This document shows positions 28,678-35,379 of a stretch of 64,000 nucleotides of DNA, one piece after another. Source of the DNA: Brevibacillus panacihumi W25 (GTDB taxonomy: Bacteria > Bacillota > Bacilli > Brevibacillales > Brevibacillaceae); the NCBI RefSeq assembly GCF_000503775.1, contig NZ_KI629782.1, positions 310,001 to 374,000 on the forward strand, written 5' to 3'. The notes beneath the pieces were generated by a model. The model was not told the origin of the DNA. It did not search any database and was given only the letters and a program-made list of their open reading frames with translations. Position 1 is the stretch's first letter, and every line of letters begins with the position of its first letter. A program made the translations under genes and the position numbers.

Positions 28678-30198
28678 TCAGACCGCGACATGCTTGTTTT
28701 CAGGCGTATACCGAGTGAGCAAGGCGCGGAATTCGTCACCCTGCAACACTTCTGCGTCCATCAAGGTCTGCAAGCTGTTGATGAAGACGGGATCATACTG
28801 ACCCAATAGCTGGCGGGTTTTGACCAGCAGGTTTTCCAAAAGATGCTCGACTTCTTCATGTACCCGATTTTTATCGACGTATTGGAGATGTACAATACCC
28901 AGACGGGACATCCCGCTCTGTACGATCTCCTGGGCCATGTTCAGGGCTTGTTCAAAGTCATTCCTGGAGCCTGTGCTGCGGCCGCCATAGTAGATTTCCT
29001 CGGCTACGGCGCCACCCAAGCTTACCATGATCTGTTTTTCCATCGCATCCTTGGTGTACAGATATCGATCTTCCATCGGATTTTGCCGTACGTACCCCAA
29101 TGCCTTTCCGCGCGGACTCAGTGTGACTTGGGAGACCGAACCTGGGCGTACGATTTCACTGACGATAGCATGACCCAGCTCATGCAGGGCGACCCTTTTC
29201 TTCTCTTCAAGCGATGCTTCCCGGTCCACTTTTTCCCCCATCATCACCTTGTCCACCGCATAGCCAAAGTGGCGGGCCTCGATCATCTCATTGCCTTCAC
29301 GCATGGCGTAGATGGCAGCTTCGTTGGCGACGCTCTCCAATTGAGCGCCAGAAAAGCCAAAGGTTTCTTGGGCAATTTTCTCCAGCACCACGTCCGAACC
29401 AAGCGGCTTGTTCGCCGTATGAATCGTCAAAATCTGCTCACGCGCAGGCTTGTCCGGCAAGTCCACACTGATGTGCCGGTCGAAACGGCCAGGTCTGAGC
29501 AAGGCTGCATCCAGCATGTCCTTCCGGTTCGTCGCAGCCATAACGAGTACACGCGGCTTGTCGCTGGTCGCTACTCCGTCCATCTCTGTCAACAGCTGGT
29601 TGAGAGTCTGATCGTATTCGCGCTGCTGCTGACCATCGCGTTTTCCCCCGATGACGTCAATTTCATCGATGAAAATAATGGCGCTATCCTGGCCGTTCTT
29701 CTCCGCCATCGCTTTGACGTCACGAAACAACTCACGCACACGCTGAGCACCGACACCGACGTACATCTCCACGAATTGGGAACCTGAAGCAGCAACAAAA
29801 GCGGAATTCGTGTAATTGGCCGCCGCTTTTGCCATCAGCGTTTTCCCGGTTCCCGGTGGACCGGTCAAAAGTACACCCTTAATCGGACGAATGCCATACT
29901 GCTCAATCTTGTCCTTGTAGACCAGAAAGTCGAGCGCTTCCTTCAATTCTTTTTTAGCCCGCTCCTGTCCGCCAATGTCGGCGAACTGCACGTTTGACCG
30001 GGGAATCACATGCTTTTTCTGCTTGCCTTTGCCGCCAAGAGCCACGTTGCCGCCCTTACCGCCTTGATGGCGCTGCAGCATAAAGTAGATAACCCCCAAC
30101 ACGATGGCCAAGAGCAAGAACGGGGTGATATTGATACCGAGGAACAGCAGGAAGATCAGGCCCCCTGCAATGACACCGATCACCCATTCCTTAAGCAT
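28678..30198 (-). CDS. Short FtsH-like membrane AAA protease
   Basis: The 506-residue protein has two closely spaced helices (about residues 5-22 and 25-42) with only about three residues between them, then an AAA module: Walker A GPPGTGKT (113-120), Walker B IIFIDEID (174-181), and arginine fingers in LLRPGRFDR. The M41 protease domain has HELGH (339-343) and the third zinc ligand Asp 414. Ordinary FtsH has a long domain between its two helices and about 640 residues; both the loop and the C-terminal tail are reduced here. Catalytic residues are intact, so it should be an active ATP-dependent protease. It overlaps the upstream membrane-protein gene by eight bases. Confidence 0.9.
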   Translation of the reverse strand: MLKEWVIGVIAGGLIFLLFLGINITPFLLLAIVLGVIYFMLQRHQGGKGGNVALGGKGKQKKHVIPRSNVQFADIGGQERAKKELKEALDFLVYKDKIEQYGIRPIKGVLLTGPPGTGKTLMAKAAANYTNSAFVAASGSQFVEMYVGVGAQRVRELFRDVKAMAEKNGQDSAIIFIDEIDVIGGKRDGQQQREYDQTLNQLLTEMDGVATSDKPRVLVMAATNRKDMLDAALLRPGRFDRHISVDLPDKPAREQILTIHTANKPLGSDVVLEKIAQETFGFSGAQLESVANEAAIYAMREGNEMIEARHFGYAVDKVMMGEKVDREASLEEKKRVALHELGHAIVSEIVRPGSVSQVTLSPRGKALGYVRQNPMEDRYLYTKDAMEKQIMVSLGGAVAEEIYYGGRSTGSRNDFEQALNMAQEIVQSGMSRLGIVHLQYVDKNRVHEEVEHLLENLLVKTRQLLGQYDPVFINSLQTLMDAEVLQGDEFRALLTRYTPENKHVAV

Positions 30199-30718
30199 GT
30201 GCCGTCACCTCTTTTTCCTCGGAGCGGGGGACGATCGCATAGAAATCCTCCGTCCCTTTTTTCAGGTAAATATAAATGTTCGCATCATCCATCAAGGCTG
30301 ACACCTGATCAAGCTGATGAGTGTCCTTCCACTCATTCACCAGTTCCGGAATGCGGCTGTACTGATGCAGATCCATCGCTTCCGTGAAAACAAACTGGCC
30401 GCTTTGCCAGATGTCTTTCATCGACTCTGATTTGTTGCCGACGCGAATGACCACTTGCTTGTCTCCTGCCAATTTGCTGGCTGTATCCATCAATTCCCGA
30501 TATTCTTGCGGGAATATCTCCGGTTTTGTAACGCTGAGATCAATTTGGATCTTATCTCTGCCAATCTCCAGGTTGTTCAGCGTTGCGGACTGCAACTGCC
30601 CGATTTCCCCACGGAGTGGCGACTCCACTTCGAGTTTTTGATACAGAAACCATACTCCAAAAAGAAGAGTCAGCGTCGCCAGCAAAGATAAACCAATTGT
30701 CGATTTCCGCCATTGCAA
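30191..30718 (-). CDS. Single-pass membrane protein coupled to FtsH-like gene
   Basis: The 175-residue protein has one N-terminal helix (about residues 7-26) and an extracytoplasmic domain of about 145 residues. The start is TTG at 30718, seven bases after GGGGAG. No family recognised. Its eight-base overlap with the FtsH-like gene implies coupled translation and joint function. The size and topology suit a protein that supplies the outside domain missing from that protease (inference). Confidence 0.75.
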   Translation of the reverse strand: MQWRKSTIGLSLLATLTLLFGVWFLYQKLEVESPLRGEIGQLQSATLNNLEIGRDKIQIDLSVTKPEIFPQEYRELMDTASKLAGDKQVVIRVGNKSESMKDIWQSGQFVFTEAMDLHQYSRIPELVNEWKDTHQLDQVSALMDDANIYIYLKKGTEDFYAIVPRSEEKEVTAHA

Positions 30719-30818
30719 TGCTTACTCCCCCCTACGATTCATCTCTCTTATGACGCTTTTAAGTATATCATACGAATATATCCATTTTTCCATGTAGATG
30801 TTGGATAGCATGCCAAGG

Positions 30819-30862
30819 AAAAAAGAGCAGCCGTTCAGGTTTCAACCCTGCTCGACTGCTCC
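30819..30862 (-). terminator. Terminator of the tseB unit
   Basis: GAGCAG (30825-30830) pairs with CTGCTC (30856-30861), with CAGG/CCTG inside; six T residues follow on the minus strand. Confidence 0.8.
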
Positions 30863-30882
30863 TAGTTCTGGTTTTTCTTCAT

Positions 30883-31362
30883 TTAGGTCGGTGATAGGAC
30901 ATAACTCGTCAACAATTCACCCGTATACAGGTTAAAATGCAAGTAATGGAAGCGGCCATCCTGATCCTCCATGGTAACCTCCCAAAAACGCTGTTCTCCA
31001 TCCATTCCCGGAACGATGCGGGTAATGTGGGACTGAGGATAGCTTCTTTTCACCGCTTCCTCTACGTTCTTCTTGGGAACAGCCAGGTCAAGCCGGTCCA
31101 TGATAGCGTGTTCTTCGGTCAACCAGGCAATGACGGGTGTTCCTGCCTGGTTTTTTCCTGTCACGACAGCATAGCTTTGTTTGCCTCGGTACTCATCGAT
31201 CTCCTCAATTTCCTGTATGGTGGTCCGTTCTGAAACCCACTGGCGAACCTGAGATTCAAAGTCATGCCTGCCCTGAACCACTGAGGAAGCCAAGTGATAT
31301 GCCCACCCCGCTACGAAGAGAAGAAGAGCAGCGATGATTCCTGTTATCCATCGAACTACCAC
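30883..31362 (-). CDS. tseB: Cell-wall elongation regulator TseB-like protein (YpmB)
   Basis: The 159-residue protein has an N-terminal helix (residues 5-25) and two repeated PepSY-like/DUF5590 units outside the membrane (AVVTGKNQAGTPVIAWLTEE, WEVTMEDQDGRFHYLHFNLYTGE). B. subtilis TseB (YpmB) modulates the class A penicillin-binding PBP2A. Gene order (near dinG and asnS) matches ypmB. The start is GTG at 31362 after AAGGAG. Confidence 0.85.
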   Translation of the reverse strand: MVVRWITGIIAALLLFVAGWAYHLASSVVQGRHDFESQVRQWVSERTTIQEIEEIDEYRGKQSYAVVTGKNQAGTPVIAWLTEEHAIMDRLDLAVPKKNVEEAVKRSYPQSHITRIVPGMDGEQRFWEVTMEDQDGRFHYLHFNLYTGELLTSYVLSPT

Positions 31363-31391
31363 AAGCCATAAACTCCTTTAGTGAAATACCG

Positions 31392-32090
31392 CTACAATCG
31401 AAAACGAAGCTGGTCTCGCTTTTCTCCTGCCGGGGTTTGAAGCTGCAGATCGATCTCCAACTGACGTACAAGCCCGGACTGCTCATCGTACCAGAGCTGA
31501 TATTCCACCCCGATTTGTTTTGCCAGCTCAGGAGAAAGGTCTTTGACGGGAAAAGATGGTCCCAGCCACATATCCAGAAGGCTGGTGACTTCCTGTGACG
31601 GCACAGTGATTCGATACCCCTTCCAGCCTTCTCCACTGGGGTCAGAAACTGGCGCAGCCTTGACGGACGACAAGACGCTCTTCAGAAGCTCTGCATGCTC
31701 ATGCGGGGTGAAAAGTGCATATGGCAGTGCAGCATCGTCTTGCTTTTCACCATCGATCTGGACCGTGACAGGCTGGTTCAGATCACGTGATATCTCCAGC
31801 TTATGACCCCCGATTTCACCTGTCAATTGAAAGCGTTCCTGCTCGTAGCGGCCATTCAAAGCGCTCTCCTTCATGTACACAATAAACGAACGTTCTTTCG
31901 CATCTGTCAATTGATCCAGCAGAGCCTTCAAGGCCATCTGCTCGGTGTAGCCTTTTTCTGCCGGTGTTAGGATGTCGGGCGCTAGTTCAATATCATGCCG
32001 GTTTCCTGCAGCCCCAAACGCCATGCCGACCAAGAAAAGAATCAAAAAGGCGGGTAACCCCCACCACAACAGTTTGGGTCGGATGTACAT
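31392..32090 (-). CDS. Membrane-anchored protein of unknown function
   Basis: The 232-residue protein has an N-terminal signal anchor (about residues 8-28) and a beta-rich extracytoplasmic domain. Alternating segments such as KLEISRDLNQPVTVQIDGEK and EYQLWYDEQSGLVRQLEIDL resemble lipoprotein-type half-barrels that bind lipids or peptidoglycan (LolA/LppX-like), but this is only a resemblance. ATG 32090 follows AGGGGAAGGGG. It lies 29 bases upstream of tseB in the same direction, so the two are probably co-transcribed. Confidence 0.75.
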   Translation of the reverse strand: MYIRPKLLWWGLPAFLILFLVGMAFGAAGNRHDIELAPDILTPAEKGYTEQMALKALLDQLTDAKERSFIVYMKESALNGRYEQERFQLTGEIGGHKLEISRDLNQPVTVQIDGEKQDDAALPYALFTPHEHAELLKSVLSSVKAAPVSDPSGEGWKGYRITVPSQEVTSLLDMWLGPSFPVKDLSPELAKQIGVEYQLWYDEQSGLVRQLEIDLQLQTPAGEKRDQLRFRL

Positions 32091-32226
32091 ATCCCCTTCC
32101 CCCCTGTCCCGTTTTTTGTGTAAGCCTATGCTATACGGGAAGGTTTTAGAACGGGACGGAAATCTTGCTACTCATAGCATGAGGGGCTGCGGTCATACTA
32201 GGTTTACACCCGAAGGAGGTGAGCGC

Positions 32227-32388
32227 GTGAAATGGTCGCAACGAACCACATCTCCTGATGTATTAGGGTTTCTGTTACAGGAATACCGCGTCTCCTGGGC
32301 AGCATTATCCTCGCCGCTGCGCAACCTGACTCACACACCCACACTGCATTTTCGCCACCGATCCCTGACAGAACTGTGGCGAAAATGA
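32227..32388 (+). CDS. Small ORF of 53 codons with near-perfect ribosome binding site
   Basis: GTG at 32227 lies at the proper distance from GAAGGAGGTGA, an almost full match to the 16S anti-Shine-Dalgarno. The 53-residue product is basic, rich in Trp, Arg, Ser and Leu (MKWSQRTTSPDVLGFLLQEY at its start). No family recognised. It is divergent from the membrane-protein gene at 31392 and convergent with mtaD. It is followed by a hairpin at 32440-32465. Expression is not proven. Confidence 0.5.
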   Translation: MKWSQRTTSPDVLGFLLQEYRVSWAALSSPLRNLTHTPTLHFRHRSLTELWRK

Positions 32389-32439
32389 GCACGGCACAAC
32401 AGCTTCAACAAATTCCCCTACCTACACCTACTTCTTGGC

Positions 32440-32465
32440 ACTCCTGCCCCACACCTGGCAGGAGT
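32440..32465. terminator. Hairpin terminator between convergent units
   Basis: ACTCCTGCC (32440-32448) pairs perfectly with GGCAGGAGT (32457-32465). The plus-strand side is followed by T-rich sequence. It can serve both the small ORF and mtaD. Confidence 0.75.
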
Positions 32466-32476
32466 ATTCTTTCTCT

Positions 32477-33775
32477 TTATCGTTTCAATTGCTGGAACAA
32501 GCGGTTTGCTTCAAAGATCGCTTTTTCCTCGTCGATGGTCAACAGCTCGCCGTTGCGCATCAGGAAAGTACCCGCAACGATGGTGTCCTTCACATCGCGG
32601 CCATTTGCGGCGTACACAACGTGGGAGACTGGTTCGTGTGCAGGATGAAAATGCGCTTGATGACTGTCAAGCACAATTAGATCCGCCTGCTTTCCAACTT
32701 CGATGGAGCCAAGTGTATCCGCTTGGAAAACACCGTCTGCACCAAGAATGGTTGCCATGCGCAAAGCCGTATCAGCTGGCACTGCGACAGGGTCGTTGTT
32801 TACTCCCTTATGAAGAATCGCCGCAAGCCTCAACTCCTCAAACAAGTTCAGGTTGTTGTTGCTCGCCGAGCTGTCAGTCCCCAAGGAGACGCTGACCCCT
32901 TTTGCAAGCATTTTCGGAACGGGTGCGACACCGCTTGCCAGCTTCAGGTTGCTGATCACATTGTGCGAAACTTTTACTTGGTATTTTGCCAATACATCGA
33001 TCTCTTCATCCGTCAAATGTACGGCGTGGGCCAACAGCGTCGGGCGCGAAAACATGCCCAGCTTTTCCAGATGCGCTACAGGGCGCAGGCCGTAATCCCG
33101 TTCATTTTGTGCGACTTCAAAGGCGGTCTCTGACATATGGATATGAAGCGGCACCGACAGTTCGTCTGCTTTTTCTATAATTTGTGTAATAAACTCCGGC
33201 GAGCAGGTATACGGAGCATGAGGTGCCATCATGGTGGTAATCCGCCCATTTGCCTGGTTGTTCCACTCTTTTGCAAATCTTGTGGCATCCTCAAGCTTAG
33301 CTTGGCGCTCTTCTTCCGAGCACAACCCGATCATGCCGCGGCAAAGTCTGGCTCTCATGCCGGAAGCATCAACAGCTTTTGCCACTTCATCCATGTGATC
33401 GTACATATCGACAAAAGTGGTTGTCCCCGTGCGGATCATCTCAATCAGGGACAGATGAGTACCCCATTTGACGTGGTCTGCCGTAAACTGGGCTTCCAGC
33501 GGCCACATTTTTTCTTCCAGCCATTGCTGCAAAGGCAAATCATCCGCATATCCGCGGAGCAAAGACATGCCAGCGTGTCCATGGGTATTGATCAGACCTG
33601 GCAGCACGTAGTCTCCCTTTTGGTCCAATACCTCATCATAGCCTGACAAATCCTCTGGCGTGGGGCCGACATATGTGATTTTTCCATCTTCAAACGCAAC
33701 CGCGCCATCCAGAATGACTTCATTTTGCTCATTCACTGTGATAACCGTTGCATGAACTAAAATTGTTTTCTTCAT
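32477..33775 (-). CDS. mtaD: 5-Methylthioadenosine/S-adenosylhomocysteine deaminase
   Basis: This 432-residue amidohydrolase of the MtaD/TrzA group deaminates methylthioadenosine or S-adenosylhomocysteine to inosine forms. Metal and substrate residues are intact: NTHGHAGM (HxH), HIHMSE, HAVHLTD and LGTDSSASNNNLN. The N- and C-terminal beta-sandwich strands (MKKTILVHATVITV; DLIVLDS) are present. It is next to rex with a 16-base gap, so redox and S-adenosyl metabolism genes may be co-transcribed. Confidence 0.92.
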   Translation of the reverse strand: MKKTILVHATVITVNEQNEVILDGAVAFEDGKITYVGPTPEDLSGYDEVLDQKGDYVLPGLINTHGHAGMSLLRGYADDLPLQQWLEEKMWPLEAQFTADHVKWGTHLSLIEMIRTGTTTFVDMYDHMDEVAKAVDASGMRARLCRGMIGLCSEEERQAKLEDATRFAKEWNNQANGRITTMMAPHAPYTCSPEFITQIIEKADELSVPLHIHMSETAFEVAQNERDYGLRPVAHLEKLGMFSRPTLLAHAVHLTDEEIDVLAKYQVKVSHNVISNLKLASGVAPVPKMLAKGVSVSLGTDSSASNNNLNLFEELRLAAILHKGVNNDPVAVPADTALRMATILGADGVFQADTLGSIEVGKQADLIVLDSHQAHFHPAHEPVSHVVYAANGRDVKDTIVAGTFLMRNGELLTIDEEKAIFEANRLFQQLKR

Positions 33776-33791
33776 ACGTACACTCCGTTCT

Positions 33792-34415
33792 CTATGTCAG
33801 GTAATAGGCCAAGCTTTGCAGGTTGGACGTCACATCCGCATAATGGACCCGCACATCCTTGGGGACGCGAATGGTAGTCGGGGCAAAATTCAGGATTCCC
33901 TTGATCCCCGCCTGGATCAATTGATCGCATACCGTCTGGGCAGCCGTCGCCGGGATGGTCATGATGGCCAGCTTGATGTTCTTGGCCTGGATCGTTTCAG
34001 CCATCTCTTCCATCGGTTGGATCTGGAGTCCCGCTACCTCCTTGCCCCATTTCTGTGGATCGCTGTCAAAGATGGCGGCGATCCGCATATTGTCTTTCAT
34101 ATACGCATTGTAATTGCTGATAGCATGTCCCAGGTGGCCCGCTCCGACAAGAACCACTCGGACCTCTTCCGTGAGCTTCAAAATTTGGCGAATATTCTCC
34201 ACCAGATAATTGACATCATAGCCGATCCCTTTTTTGCCGAAATCTCCGAACGCGGCCAAGTCTTTTCGTATTTGCGCCGGATTTACGTCCAAATTCATCC
34301 CCATTTGCTGGGAAGATACGGTCGTAACATTCACTTGCTGCAAATAGGAGAGGTACCGAAGATAGATCGGCAAGCGACGAACGACCGCTTCCGAAATCTT
34401 TTCATGTTTTGCCAC
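33792..34415 (-). CDS. rex: Redox-sensing transcriptional repressor Rex
   Basis: Rex represses fermentative and respiratory genes and leaves DNA when NADH rises. The 207-residue protein has an N-terminal winged helix (KISEAVVRRLPIYLRYLSYL, then VSSQQMGMNLDVNPAQIRKDLAAFGDFGKKGIGY) and a Rossmann domain with VGAGHLGHAISNY. The start is GTG at 34415, downstream of GGGGGAT; the longer frame adds unrelated residues. In the same window the bc-complex genes and a short sRNA candidate are possible parts of its network, but no Rex box was found. Confidence 0.93.
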   Translation of the reverse strand: MAKHEKISEAVVRRLPIYLRYLSYLQQVNVTTVSSQQMGMNLDVNPAQIRKDLAAFGDFGKKGIGYDVNYLVENIRQILKLTEEVRVVLVGAGHLGHAISNYNAYMKDNMRIAAIFDSDPQKWGKEVAGLQIQPMEEMAETIQAKNIKLAIMTIPATAAQTVCDQLIQAGIKGILNFAPTTIRVPKDVRVHYADVTSNLQSLAYYLT

Positions 34416-34435
34416 GTACGGTCTATCCCCCTTCT

Positions 34436-35338
34436 TTACTGCTGCTTCAAGACACGATAATTCTTGCCATTTGACAAGATGGTAATCGTGCCGTCCTGGC
34501 CGGTCACATAGGTCTCTGCCCATGATTCGCCCAACCTCTCCAGCACTTCAGTTTGAGAGTCCTTCATCTGGTCACGCGATTTTCCTGTCTGGATGATCGC
34601 AATCTGGGGATCCACCTTTGTCAAAAAAGGGTGGGAAGAACCCTGATTGCTCCCTTGATCTCCCACTTTCAGTACAGCAGCCTGCAAATCTTCTGGATGG
34701 CGCTCCAGAAGCCGTTCTTCTGCCTGTTCATTGATTCCGCTCGTAAACAAAAAACGCAGTTGGTCCTGCTGCAGTGAAAAAACAAGCGAATTGTTTTGGG
34801 GCGACAAAAACAACGGCTCATTGGGCGATAATGCCTTCATGGAAACAGTCTCATCGAGCGAAAGAACTTCATTTTCTGCCAATACCAGCCGCTTCTGGTC
34901 CGGTCTGAGGGAAATGGCGTGACGAATCACGTTCTCGATCAGCTTCGGCATGACCAAGGTATCCACCTGCAAGTCATTGGCTAGAAGCGGATAACCCCCT
35001 GATTGCTCCGGTTGGTCATTGGTGAGAACCACGTAATCCAATCGGGTCACTTTGCGTTCGAGCAATTTTTCCTGCAATACCGGCCAGTCTTCTTCGCTGC
35101 CCGTATCGATCAGAACGGTCTTGGCTTCCGGGTGCGGTAAGCGAACCAATGTGCTCTCCCCATGCGGAAGAGCGAAATAAGTAACCACCATGCCGGTAAA
35201 ATCCCGTTCGTCTTCACTTGCGAACGGATCATCGACTTTGATCGCTTCTTGCAGATGGCTGTCAATGGATGAACAACCGAACATCAACATCGCGCTTAAA
35301 ACGAGGCACAAGCACGTCCATCCCGTTTTCCCTACCAT
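34436..35338 (-). CDS. Lipoprotein with metallo-beta-lactamase fold lacking metal ligands
   Basis: The 300-residue protein has a lipoprotein signal (LMFGC, Cys 22). The rest resembles the ComEC-type metallo-beta-lactamase domain: VLIDTGS (76-82), VVLT (103-106), the SLVFSL block and a KVGDQGS block. The signature THxHxDH is TNDQPEQ (106-112), the GD motif is TSG (199-201) and HHGS is DQGS (227-230). All metal ligands are therefore lost. It should be displayed outside the cell as a non-catalytic binding module. ATG 35338 follows AGGTGAT. The gene is just upstream of rex. Confidence 0.8.
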   Translation of the reverse strand: MVGKTGWTCLCLVLSAMLMFGCSSIDSHLQEAIKVDDPFASEDERDFTGMVVTYFALPHGESTLVRLPHPEAKTVLIDTGSEEDWPVLQEKLLERKVTRLDYVVLTNDQPEQSGGYPLLANDLQVDTLVMPKLIENVIRHAISLRPDQKRLVLAENEVLSLDETVSMKALSPNEPLFLSPQNNSLVFSLQQDQLRFLFTSGINEQAEERLLERHPEDLQAAVLKVGDQGSNQGSSHPFLTKVDPQIAIIQTGKSRDQMKDSQTEVLERLGESWAETYVTGQDGTITILSNGKNYRVLKQQ

Positions 35339-35379
35339 GTATTTTATCACCTAAATCCTTGCGAGACTATCGATTCATT

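Noticed and set aside
31972-32226. Upstream extension of the 53-codon ORF to 138 codons
   Set aside because: The longer frame overlaps the start of the membrane-protein gene on the other strand and has no ribosome binding site; the internal GTG does.
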